Shown here: positions 27,766 to 34,692 of the stretch, piece by piece
Layout of the letters: every line of letters starts with the position of its first letter
Numbering within the stretch: the first letter of the stretch is position 1
From: Candidatus Eremiobacterota bacterium
Lineage (GTDB): Bacteria > Vulcanimicrobiota > Vulcanimicrobiia > Vulcanimicrobiales > Vulcanimicrobiaceae
Assembly: GCA_019235885.1 (NCBI GenBank)
Contig: JAFAKB010000085.1
Location: 1-49,680, forward strand
DNA length: 49,680 bases
Reading direction: 5' to 3'
The notes under the pieces: model-generated
The model's input: the letters and a program-made list of their open reading frames with translations, nothing else
Databases searched by the model: none
What the model was told of the DNA's origin: nothing
Program-made: the position numbers and the translations under genes

Positions 27766-27794
27766 TTGCAAACCCAGCGCCGTTAGGTTATATT
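27766..27794 (+). promoter_or_regulatory. Sigma70-type promoter, probably leaderless
   Basis: TTGCAA (27766-27771), a 17-base spacer and TATATT (27789-27794) lie directly before the ATG at 27799. Transcription would start at or next to the start codon, giving a leaderless message. Confidence 0.65.
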
Positions 27795-27798
27795 AGGT

Positions 27799-28032
27799 AT
27801 GCCCCGCGTGTTCCCGCAGATCAATGGGTTCGACGTCAAGGTCAATATCATCGAGGATCAGGACGGGCCGCACGTTCATGTCTTCAAAGCGGGCGTCGAG
27901 TATCGGATCAGCCTTGAGACTTGTAAGGTCCTAACCTACACCGGTGGAACGAAGGCGCAGGCGCGTGCCGCGGAACGGCTCATCGCAGAGCGGATCGACG
28001 AGTGTTGGACGGAGTGGAACAAATGGCACTAA
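27799..28032 (+). CDS. DUF4160 protein
   Basis: The 77-aa protein matches DUF4160: MPRVFPQINGFDVKVNI, the HVHVFKAGVEYRISLE strands with the family's conserved H-x-H, and a C-terminal ERLIAERIDECWTEWN helix. Genes of this family usually sit beside DUF2442 genes and are often suspected to be toxin-antitoxin-like; the biochemical role is unproven. It has its own promoter and overlaps the next gene by 10 bases. Confidence 0.8.
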   Translation: MPRVFPQINGFDVKVNIIEDQDGPHVHVFKAGVEYRISLETCKVLTYTGGTKAQARAAERLIAERIDECWTEWNKWH

Positions 28033-28463
28033 AGCAGCGACATACGGAATCGACGGACGCCGAGCTGGATGCAGCACTCGCGCGCGGTCGGGAAGAACGT
28101 GCGCGTGATGGCGCGTGCGATGTGCGATATGACGCGACGGCGGACCGAATCGAGATCACAATGAACAATTCCGCGACCGTAAGCATCGCTCGCAAGGCGA
28201 TTCCAGGCCTTGAACGCGCGACCGTGGACCAGCTCGCTGATGTGCGCCTCACGCCGCTGGGTACGTCCATGAGCTTCGAGCGAATCGACGCCGACTATGC
28301 AATACATGGTTTGCTCCGCAGGGTGCTGGGTCTTAACGAACAGCAGCGCGCGGCAGGGTCCGTTACCTCGCAGGCAAAGCGCTCGGCAGCGGTCGCTAAT
28401 GGTGCATTGGGAGGACGACCACCAAAAAAAGCTGTTGTCCCGCAGAAGCGGGCGCAACGCTGA
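28023..28463 (+). CDS. DUF2442 protein
   Basis: The 146-aa protein has a DUF2442 core at about residues 35-100 (DVRYDATADRIEITMNNSATVSIARKAIPGLERATVDQLADVRLTPLGTSMSFERIDADYAIHGLL shortened here to its order of strands). A basic C-terminus (GGRPPKKAVVPQKR) looks suited to nucleic-acid binding. It overlaps DUF4160 by 10 bases, so the pair is co-translated, probably as a two-component module. The start was set at ATG 28023 instead of an upstream TTG because that ATG overlaps the preceding stop. Confidence 0.78.
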   Translation: MALKQRHTESTDAELDAALARGREERARDGACDVRYDATADRIEITMNNSATVSIARKAIPGLERATVDQLADVRLTPLGTSMSFERIDADYAIHGLLRRVLGLNEQQRAAGSVTSQAKRSAAVANGALGGRPPKKAVVPQKRAQR

Positions 28464-28577
28464 GGCGTCGGCTCGGGAAGGTGACTATGACACTTCTCGT
28501 GTCGAGGCGACGGCGCGCGCGGCGCTTCAACCGGCGTTTGGTACGAGGGCTTGCTCACCGGAAGAAGTTCTGCGATT

Positions 28578-28766
28578 CTAAGACGGTACGCCTCGGATGC
28601 GCCTCTACCGGCTTGTCCGGCAAGTGCCCGGGGTAAGCATTGAGGAGGTTCGTGCCCGCCGCGAACCTCCTCGCTCTTTGACGGATCTGATGAAGCGGCG
28701 TAGGCGCTGCTGAAAATCGTGGCGTGGATAATATCATGACCGTATGCGGCTGTGCCATACCTAACG
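28578..28766. repeat. 189-bp direct repeat, copy 1
   Basis: About 96% identical to 29353-29540 (roughly seven differences). It contains a strong hairpin and a second short stem (CTTG-tccgg-CAAG). It shows no convincing ORF. It is joined at its right end to a decayed 3' fragment of the LigD-like gene, as is the other copy. Confidence 0.9.
28642..28672. other. Hairpin inside the 189-bp repeat
   Basis: GAGGAGGTTCG and CGAACCTCCTC pair perfectly over 11 bp with a 9-base loop. One arm is Shine-Dalgarno-like and the other anti-Shine-Dalgarno-like. The second copy keeps the stem except for one inserted T. Confidence 0.6.
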
Positions 28767-28812
28767 TGTTTGCGGAGCTGGCGGCGGCTATTGGAGAGCA
28801 GCGGTTTTCGGA
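28766..28812 (+). pseudogene. 3' remnant of a LigD-like gene (fragment B)
   Basis: These 47 bases match 27566-27612 of the LigD-like gene with two differences (encoding VFAE-AAAIGEQRFS). Nothing upstream of it in frame matches that gene, so it is a broken copy. Confidence 0.75.
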
Positions 28813-28873
28813 AGTCACCGGCCTGTTCGAAAGCGGAGCTCGCGAGTAAACTTTCCCGCAGTCGGGAAGGTGA

Positions 28874-29167
28874 CTACCAACCCGCGCCGGTGAGCGGACG
28901 CACGTCGTCCTCGGGGCTGAGGTGAACGACTGCTTCAACGGCGGGGAGGCGTTCTCGGGGGACGAGCATTGGTTCGAGTTCCAGCGCTCGCGCGATCTCG
29001 AGGACGGTGCTCCAGCGGGTTTCTCGGTCGCCGCGCTCGACCGCCGCGATATAGCTCTGCGTCGTGCCGATGCGCTGTGCGAGCTTCGCCTGCGTCAGGC
29101 CGAGCGCAAGGCGACGCCGCTTGAACGCTTGGCCTAGAGTCCTGGACTCTACTATCGCCTCGCACAT
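28874..29167 (-). CDS. Xre-family (HipB-like) regulator, 97 aa
   Basis: An HTH_3 domain covers residues ~10-65 (LGQAFKRRRLALGLTQAKLAQRIG, TTQSYIAAVERGDRETRWSTVLEIARALEL). Size and layout resemble HipB-like antitoxins, but no toxin gene is attached. TATAAT at 29171-29166 overlaps the ATG, an unusual arrangement implying that the transcript starts inside the gene or that another promoter is used. A 17-bp palindrome within codons 6-11 is a candidate operator for autorepression. Confidence 0.75.
   Translation of the reverse strand: MCEAIVESRTLGQAFKRRRLALGLTQAKLAQRIGTTQSYIAAVERGDRETRWSTVLEIARALELEPMLVPRERLPAVEAVVHLSPEDDVRPLTGAGW
29135..29151. promoter_or_regulatory. Palindrome inside the 5' end of the HipB-like gene
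   Basis: TAGAGTCC-T-GGACTCTA is a perfect 8-bp inverted repeat with a single central base. It lies just downstream of the TATAAT of the gene that encodes the HTH protein, where a bound repressor would block transcription. Confidence 0.55.
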
Positions 29168-29352
29168 TATATCAGATCAGGACTGCTTGCAGGCGACCCG
29201 TGCGTAAGACTGCCGCTTGGAGAGCGAAACGGCGATCATTGACTTCGGCAACATATGGTGTGAAGCGGTCTCGCGAAAGCGCGGCCTCGATATTGTCAAT
29301 TTGCGAAGTCGAATACGAGAAGCCCTTGCCCACCGGATGACGTTCAGCTATC

Positions 29353-29540
29353 CTAAGACGGTACGCCTCGGATGCGCCTCTACCGGCTTGTCCGGCAAGT
29401 GCCCGGGGTAAGCATTGAGGAGGTTCGTGCCTGCCGCGAACCTCCTTCGCTCTTTGACGAATCTGATGAAGCGGTAGGCGCTGCTGAAAATCATGGCGTG
29501 GATAATGTCATGACCGTACGCGGCTGTGCCATACCTAACG
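29353..29540. repeat. 188-bp direct repeat, copy 2
   Basis: This is the second copy of the element at 28578-28766. Differences are a few transitions, one added T in the hairpin arm and a lost CG. It is followed within 26 bases by fragment C of the LigD-like gene. Confidence 0.9.
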
Positions 29541-29565
29541 CAAAATAGTCGGATCGACATAATCG

Positions 29566-29712
29566 AACTCGTGTGGAACGCACTCAGCGATGTGCACAAC
29601 GGCATGTACACGGCACGGACCAGCGCGGAACGCCTGGAGCGGGGACGAGTTTGCGGAGGTGGCGGCGGCCATTGGAGAGCAGCGGATTTCGGACGTGCGC
29701 AGCGCTGATTGA
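29566..29712 (+). pseudogene. 3' remnant of a LigD-like gene (fragment C)
   Basis: This matches the last ~48 codons of the LigD-like gene: VWNALSDVHNGMYTARTSAERLE, then after a frameshift EFAEVAAAIGEQRISDVRSAD and a stop. Divergence is higher than in fragment B, so it is an older or different paralogue. Confidence 0.8.
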
Positions 29713-29754
29713 CAAAAATCGTATGTGTTTGGCGGCCTTCCCTTTCGGCCAAAA

Positions 29755-29771
29755 TGGTCCCAAGAGGACCA
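29755..29771. terminator. Hairpin before the Xre-membrane protein operon
   Basis: TGGTCC-CAAGA-GGACCA is a perfect 6-bp stem; a GGCC...GGCC stem lies just before it. It sits between pseudogene C and the next promoter, so it may end read-through transcription. Confidence 0.35.
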
Positions 29772-29782
29772 GGGTGGAAAAG

Positions 29783-29811
29783 TATAGTCGACCATGTCGC
29801 CGTTTAAACGG
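29783..29811 (+). promoter_or_regulatory. -10 element and palindromic operator before the Xre gene
   Basis: TATAGT at 29783-29788 would start transcription near 29795. The perfect 12-bp palindrome CCGTTTAAACGG at 29800-29811 lies between there and the ATG at 29817, so a protein bound to it would block the promoter or ribosome site. Binding by the adjacent Xre protein is inferred. Confidence 0.55.
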
Positions 29812-29816
29812 AAATA

Positions 29817-30167
29817 ATGAGCAAAGGGGAGCAGGCCCTCCGTGTCAACGTCATCGTTGGGCGAGCTAAAATCCGTATGTCCCAAGCTCAACTCGCGAAG
29901 CGAGCCAATGTCTCGCGCCAAACCATCTCCCGGATTGAGCGCGCTGCGACCGACATCCGCATCGAAGTCGTCGAGCGCATTGCCAGTGCGCTCGGCGTGA
30001 CGGTCGCGGACCTTTTCGCCTCCACGGGCGCTAAGCGTGTCAACGATCGCGAACTCGCTCGTCGCGCTGCCACGCCGCGCAGAGACTATGTCGATGCGCG
30101 CGATCTCTTGCTCGCCGTCGACGAGGCGGCTGGGCGATCCGTCGGGCTCCCAGAGGTAGACTTGTGA
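29817..30167 (+). CDS. Xre-family regulator, 116 aa
   Basis: A helix-turn-helix occupies residues ~8-62 (VNVIVGRAKIRMSQAQLAKRANVSRQTISRIERAATDIRIEVVERIASALGV, given here as order of helices), followed by a charged tail. A 12-bp palindrome sits 6 bases upstream. The stop overlaps the GTG start of the membrane-protein gene, so this regulator probably controls its own operon (29817-31444). Confidence 0.8.
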   Translation: MSKGEQALRVNVIVGRAKIRMSQAQLAKRANVSRQTISRIERAATDIRIEVVERIASALGVTVADLFASTGAKRVNDRELARRAATPRRDYVDARDLLLAVDEAAGRSVGLPEVDL

Positions 30168-31084
30168 AGTCGAACGCCTTCATTGCAGGCTTCATCGCCT
30201 TTTGCACCACGTTAGCCTTAACTTGGGAATTTGGACGGCTCCCGGATCTCCACAATACGCTGCCCGCTTTGACGGCCCTGGTTAGCGGGTTTTCAATCGG
30301 CGTAATCGTTTACCAAGTATTCGCATCAAAAGCCAAGCGCCTGGAACGCTCATTGCCGGCCAAGCCGGTCACCGATGAAGAGCGTATACGCGCGTATCAA
30401 GAGCTTGAAGAAGCCTACAACGAAGTCCGCGCACTTATAGATCGGGTTCCGAAGGGCCCGCCTCATCTCGACGGACCGCATTTTGAGACGGCGGCATTTC
30501 TCCTCGAGGAGGCGAAAGCAGGATTCGAGCGTGTGGATAGCGGCTCCAGCAACATAGAATCGAAGGCGACATCGCTAATTTCAATCGTAGCCGGAGCATC
30601 GAGTGCGCTAGGAATCTTCGGATTTTCGAAGGACGGGAAGGCAGTCGTAGCCACGCCGACGATTCTTGCCGCCTTCACATTCGCTGTTATCGCGCTCATT
30701 TGTCTGCTTTACGTTCTTCGATCCAAGCATTATAAGGACCCGGCGATCGATAAGTATGTATCCGCTGGCATGGTGGCGGAAGATAACCGCGTCGGCATCG
30801 CGCTCAGCCTCGCGAAAGCATATCGCGAATCGCGTGATGTCTTGGCACAAACGATACGTTATGAGCCCCTGGCACTTTTTATCGGCTACGTCTCAATTGC
30901 TACGGCGGCGGGGCTTGTTCTCATAAACGCCGCGACGGCTCGTGTCGATATGGCAGCAACCGTGCGGCCTAAGACCGCCGCAACGGCTTCGGGCAAAGGT
31001 CGAGCTATGCCGGCTCCAACGCGGCCCAAATTAACACACTCGTCGCCTCGGCTGCCCCGGCCGGCGCGGACCCCGGCGCCCTGA
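30164..31084 (+). CDS. Membrane protein of a possible defence operon
   Basis: The 306-aa protein has about five hydrophobic segments (near residues 5-22, 33-52, 137-155, 168-187, 233-255). A helical cytoplasmic region (55-135) precedes a segment of the form SNIESKATSLISIVAGAS. That K-A-x-x-L-hydrophobic pattern recalls SLATT/PycTM-like effector membrane domains, a weak resemblance. The last ~40 residues are Pro/Arg-rich. A second frame, open from 30973 to 31152, also reads like protein, so a frameshift near the C-terminus is possible. It is translationally coupled to the Xre gene (GTGA). Confidence 0.65.
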   Translation: MKSNAFIAGFIAFCTTLALTWEFGRLPDLHNTLPALTALVSGFSIGVIVYQVFASKAKRLERSLPAKPVTDEERIRAYQELEEAYNEVRALIDRVPKGPPHLDGPHFETAAFLLEEAKAGFERVDSGSSNIESKATSLISIVAGASSALGIFGFSKDGKAVVATPTILAAFTFAVIALICLLYVLRSKHYKDPAIDKYVSAGMVAEDNRVGIALSLAKAYRESRDVLAQTIRYEPLALFIGYVSIATAAGLVLINAATARVDMAATVRPKTAATASGKGRAMPAPTRPKLTHSSPRLPRPARTPAP

Positions 31085-31196
31085 ATGCTGGCTTGACTTT
31101 CGCCGCATTGGACGGAGGCGCAACCGAGGCAATGGTATTGGTGTCGGAATGAGCAGGACGGGAACGTTTGGCCCAGCAGCGAAACAGTGAGGCATA

Positions 31197-31328
31197 ATGG
31201 CGCATAATACGGACACGTCGGGGCAGCAGGCACAGCCGTCCCGTCCCCCGGCTAGCTCGACGAGCGAGCCTCGCGGACCATTCGCGGATGTCCCTTCGGC
31301 GCCGCTCATCGACCGGACGCGCAACTAG
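31197..31328 (+). CDS. Small Pro/Ser-rich peptide, 43 aa (first of a pair)
   Basis: The ATG at 31197 has GAGG 6 bases upstream. The product is polar and disordered, ending in GPFADVPSAPLIDRTRN. The next ORF starts in its stop codon (TAGTG) and repeats the motif GPF-x2-(V/I)PSAPL. Shared motif and coupling are the evidence that both are real. Confidence 0.45.
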   Translation: MAHNTDTSGQQAQPSRPPASSTSEPRGPFADVPSAPLIDRTRN

Positions 31329-31444
31329 TGGGCGACGAGCCGTCGCCGGTCGGCCCCGTCCCGGAATCGGGACCATTTAGTCCGATTCCGAGTGCACCGC
31401 TCACTCCAATTGATAAAGGCGCGCCAACTCCAACCGCGGAGTGA
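31328..31444 (+). CDS. Small Pro-rich peptide, 38 aa (second of a pair)
   Basis: The GTG at 31328 overlaps the preceding stop. The peptide contains GPFSPIPSAPLTPIDKG, paralogous to the end of the previous peptide. No known family. From 31445 to 31651 I see nothing else. Confidence 0.42.
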   Translation: MGDEPSPVGPVPESGPFSPIPSAPLTPIDKGAPTPTAE

Positions 31445-31651
31445 GCGCGTCGTCACCTGTGCCGGGCGGTCAGCGTCAGGGTTAGATCGAGCCCGATCGC
31501 CATGGTTACGCTGGCAGAAACTGACTCACCCTGGGCACATTGGTTAAAAAATTTGTGCACCTTCGGTTGGTCTTTTGGCCAGTTAATCGCAATGCCGGGA
31601 TCCGGCGGCAGCCGGCTGCAAATGGCCGTGACGCGGCAAAATCAATTGCAC

Positions 31652-32461
31652 CTATGCGGTTTCGCATTCCTCACCCTGCTCGCCGCGACAAACGGACTCA
31701 GCTGCCCGGAACCCATGCTGTGCTGACTGAAGCACACGCGCGAAGTAGCGCGCGTTCCCCCGGTCGATGTCGGTGATAAGCGCGTCCCATTCTCGCATGG
31801 CCGCCTCGACCCGGGCATAGCCGAACGCCTCCAACACTTCGTCAGACGGCCGGCCGCCTACGCGCGCTAGGTTCAGCACAATCCACCGCTCGCCGCCGAC
31901 CAACATCGGCTCCCATTCGTACTCCCAGCTCTCCCCAGAACACTCTGGTGGGACGTCGGGCGCATCAAGGATCGCCGGCGGGATGCCGACCTCCGACCGA
32001 ATGTCGAGGTAACCAAGGCGCTCCAAGGGCGGGAACCACACCTCGCAAAGGGTGGCGAGCCTCTCCCGCATCGCCTCGTGCCGCGGATCACCCAGGCACA
32101 CCCCGTGGCTCCAGACCGCGCGGCACAGCGCGAAGAGTCGGCCGTAAACCCCCAAGAGTGTGTAGAGGTACAGAACGGCGCGTGCATCGTCGGCAGCCTT
32201 TCGCGCAGCGACCGCTTCGGCATCGAGCCGGGCCGCGACGTACTTCCCTTCAGCGTCGGTCGCGCGAACGAGTTCCCAAGGGTCGGTCCCGAGCACCGAC
32301 GCGAGCTGATCGATTGCATTCGGCGACAGCGCCCGGGCCCCGTCTTCCGCTCGCGAGAGCGTGCCCTGTGTAATTCCAGCGGCCTTAGCGAGGCTCGTCT
32401 GGCTGAGGCTCCGCTCTGACCGCATCGCCCGCAGTCGATTGCCGAATCTTGCATTCACCAT
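31652..32461 (-). CDS. Xre-family regulator with a long C-terminal domain
   Basis: The 269-aa protein starts with a clear HTH (residues ~4-60: FGNRLRAMRSERSLSQTSLAKAAGITQGTLSRAEDG and so on, then LASVLGTDPWELV). The rest resembles the IrrE-less, ImmA-like C-terminal part of phage-type repressors only in length; no HExxH is present. The ATG at 32461 is preceded 6 bases upstream by TACTGT, another probable leaderless start. Longer frames upstream lack coding character. Confidence 0.75.
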   Translation of the reverse strand: MVNARFGNRLRAMRSERSLSQTSLAKAAGITQGTLSRAEDGARALSPNAIDQLASVLGTDPWELVRATDAEGKYVAARLDAEAVAARKAADDARAVLYLYTLLGVYGRLFALCRAVWSHGVCLGDPRHEAMRERLATLCEVWFPPLERLGYLDIRSEVGIPPAILDAPDVPPECSGESWEYEWEPMLVGGERWIVLNLARVGGRPSDEVLEAFGYARVEAAMREWDALITDIDRGNARYFARVLQSAQHGFRAAESVCRGEQGEECETA

Positions 32462-32680
32462 GGATCTACAGTACCGCGTGGCTCGCACGCATGGATAGAG
32501 GCATAACAGCGGCAAGAGAACAGCCGGCTCGGAGTGTTCGCCACCGGAAGGCGCGCCTTCGCTTGGTAGCTCCATAGGGTCGGCACGCTTGGCGAACCTG
32601 CAACCGAGACGCTTGACCTCGGCCATGATAGCGGCTCATGCGTTCACCATCGCGCCCTCTCCCTGGAGGCAGTCCCGGCT

Positions 32681-33520
32681 TCACCGCGCCCTATCGAGGG
32701 TTCTCAGCCGGCTCTGTACCTCTTGCACGAGTCGGCCGCGGCCTTCGGCATTATTGAGGTAGTGAATAAACCGGAGGTGCCTCAGGTCGAACGGCACGTC
32801 GTCGGGCGACTGCGTTATAAGGATCACGTCCCTACCGACTGTGTGCGCTATCCCGGTTTCATAGAAGACGTTAGCGTTCTTGCCTGACAGGTCGCAGATG
32901 ACGACGCTTGAGGTGCTGATTAGCGAAACCACATCTTGAATTATCGCGTCGTGGTTCCAGATGTTGTCGGCGCGCTCACATCGTTTACCGATGCTCCGGA
33001 TGCTGGTCTCAAGTGCATTGTAAATTTCGTTAAATCCTGCGTCGAATGGCATCATCACCGAAACGAGGCTCTCGTCGACCGGTTCCTGACTAAGTTGAAA
33101 AACTTTCGGCGACGGCGCCCTCGTACCGCTACGCATCAGCACGTAGAACAAGTCAACGGCCTTAATCGCCCAATGCGTCCTCGTGAATTCCCAATCGCCG
33201 ATCTCCAACTCGTGCGCAAGCTCTTCGACTTTGGCATTCGAGATTGGCGGGATCGCAGCGTCGAAGCTGTACTCAAGAGCGTAGTTCGCGCCCTCTTCTC
33301 GAATCCTCGTGATGGTTCCAACGTGAGCGCTCTGGTTCCCGGCACCGCCATTCTCAGCCATAAATAGCGCTGGTAGGCGGGAAACGGCGTTAACGTCTAG
33401 TGTGTTGCCTGGCTTGTATAGGGCTTTCAGCGCATCTGACGTAAATTCCAGCACACGGTTGCGCGGGAATGCTTGTCGGTTGAGGTTCCAACCATTGCCC
33501 GCAACGATTAGGCTATACAC
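32681..33520 (-). CDS. TIR-like / nucleoside deoxyribosyltransferase-like protein
   Basis: In this 279-aa protein the C-terminal ~130 residues match a domain of the TIR/deoxyribosyltransferase fold: VSVMMPFDAGFNEIYNALETSI, CERADNIWNHDAIIQDVVSLI, SSVVICDLSGKNANVFYETGIAHTV with the likely catalytic glutamate in YE, and DVPFDLRHLRFIHY. Such domains bind nucleotides or cleave glycosidic bonds and are common effectors in defence systems. The N-terminal 150 residues are unrecognised. The start is GTG 33520. The 298 bases beyond it (33521-33818) show no gene or clear signal. Confidence 0.75.
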   Translation of the reverse strand: MYSLIVAGNGWNLNRQAFPRNRVLEFTSDALKALYKPGNTLDVNAVSRLPALFMAENGGAGNQSAHVGTITRIREEGANYALEYSFDAAIPPISNAKVEELAHELEIGDWEFTRTHWAIKAVDLFYVLMRSGTRAPSPKVFQLSQEPVDESLVSVMMPFDAGFNEIYNALETSIRSIGKRCERADNIWNHDAIIQDVVSLISTSSVVICDLSGKNANVFYETGIAHTVGRDVILITQSPDDVPFDLRHLRFIHYLNNAEGRGRLVQEVQSRLRTLDRAR

Positions 33521-33818
33521 GATAGCTCAATCAAAAATGGCGCAGACGTAGCGGCGTAAGGTTCAAGGGCTCTCCAAGACAGGTCGTTCTGCGTGACAAG
33601 CGCCGCGGTTCTCCGTACGCGGGCGCAGCTTCATGCTGCAGCTTAGAAGCTCCCTTCGCCATCATGCCCCTAAAAACTCTAGCGGGGAGGCCACCACGCC
33701 TTGGACCGGAGCAGTGGGCCCGTCCGCCGTTCGGTACGGGTTCGCTCCAGCATCAGACGCTCCCGGCAAATCGCCGTTCTGAGAATGGCTGAGGCAGCAA
33801 CGGTGTCCAGCCGTTCGG

Positions 33819-34430
33819 CTATTCGACCCCTCTTGGACATCGCAGCCGCGAGGATCGTACGCAGGCTCGCTCGGTGCAGTTGTGTTCGCCGCAGACGAGG
33901 CGGCAGAGAGGCACGCCGAGGGCCGCTGCGAGTGCCGGTAGAACGCTTTTGTCTGCGGGCTTGCCGGACTCGAGCCGTTGGATCGTGCTCGCGAGAACGG
34001 CGGCTTCCGTTGATAGGTCGTAGACGCTATATCCGCGTGCGATGCGAAGGCGGAAGATACGAGCCGACAGCGGCTCTACCGGTGCGGTTCTTCGGTGGCC
34101 GTTCCATCGCTTTGAGGCCGACGTAGGCGAGTGCTTGGAGATCATCGCTTCGCCTTGATGCACCAGAAGGTGGCTTCGAGCGCGTAGCTGATCGATGCGC
34201 GCAGGCAGACGCAAGCGAAGCGCACGTGCGACTCGTTTTGCGGGGTTGTGGACCTTGTAACGGAAGCCGCCGGTGGGCTCGTCGACCCAGGCGTCGATTC
34301 CGTTCTCGCGGAGGAAACGGACGACGACTTCCGCGTTGAAGTCGTCGGCCTGCACCAGGCCGGCCGTGTTTTGGTGCTGTTCGTCCGTCACATCGGCCAT
34401 GCAGGCGTAAAATTCGACGGGCCCGGGCAT
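33819..34430 (-). CDS. SOS-controlled Xre-type protein, 203 aa
   Basis: The C-terminal half has an HTH (residues ~125-185: LSARIFRLRIARGYSVYDLS, EAAVLASTIQRLESGKPADK, LPALAAALGVPLCRLV). The N-terminal part includes a short alpha/beta stretch (FNAEVVVRFLRENGIDAWVDEPTGGFRYKVHNP) like a small sensor domain. The ATG overlaps the stop of a 33-aa ORF (TAATG). Transcription probably begins at the promoter at ~34630, which contains a LexA-type box. Internal starts at MADV or MISK are possible. Confidence 0.6.
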   Translation of the reverse strand: MPGPVEFYACMADVTDEQHQNTAGLVQADDFNAEVVVRFLRENGIDAWVDEPTGGFRYKVHNPAKRVARALRLRLPARIDQLRARSHLLVHQGEAMISKHSPTSASKRWNGHRRTAPVEPLSARIFRLRIARGYSVYDLSTEAAVLASTIQRLESGKPADKSVLPALAAALGVPLCRLVCGEHNCTERACVRSSRLRCPRGVE

Positions 34431-34531
34431 TATGCGACCGCCCGGTGCGGAGGATCAGACGGGGCACATTCGGCGACGGCGATGCCGTGCCGAGGGCTCG
34501 ACGTCGATGCGTCGAACTCGTAGGTTGTCAT
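34430..34531 (-). CDS. Possible 33-aa leader gene coupled to the Xre gene
   Basis: The ORF starts at ATG 34531 (MTTYEFDASTS...) and its stop overlaps the next start as TAATG. It is the first ORF after the SOS promoter. No known relatives; the coupling is the main evidence. Confidence 0.35.
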   Translation of the reverse strand: MTTYEFDASTSSPRHGIAVAECAPSDPPHRAVA

Positions 34532-34631
34532 TTCGATGCTTATCCCATCGGGGTGACGGGCTCGGTCGGTGGGCTTAACACCGGCCGGGCCGCATTGTCT
34601 TGAATGCGCGCAGGTTGTGCGCTAGGTTGAA

Positions 34632-34660
34632 ATTATAGCACGAACGTGCGTTCGTGTGGA
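34632..34660 (-). promoter_or_regulatory. Minus-strand promoter with a LexA/SOS box
   Basis: On the minus strand, TATAAT lies at 34637-34632 and TCCACA, a 4-of-6 match to -35, at 34660-34655 with a 17-base spacer. Inside the spacer is CGAACGTGCGTTCG (34641-34654), which fits the Gram-positive SOS consensus CGAAC-RNRY-GTTCG exactly and extends to an 8-bp-arm palindrome. LexA bound here would block RNA polymerase. Confidence 0.7.
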
Positions 34661-34692
34661 AGCACTCAAACGGTTTGCGCTAACGCATTACG

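Noticed and set aside
28555-28938. Minus-strand ORFs inside the 189-bp repeats with identical peptide stretches
   Set aside because: The shared peptide only reflects the DNA repeat; the frames differ outside it.
29217-29411. 64-aa ORF starting with TTG before the second repeat
   Set aside because: Runs into the 188-bp repeat and shows no conserved feature; possibly a remnant, but not supportable as a gene.
31502-31726. 74-aa plus-strand ORF
   Set aside because: Overlaps the end of the Xre gene on the other strand, no ribosome site, no recognisable domain.
25599-34660. CRISPR array or integrase in the accessory island
   Set aside because: No regularly spaced short repeats and no recombinase motifs were found; only two copies of the long repeat exist.
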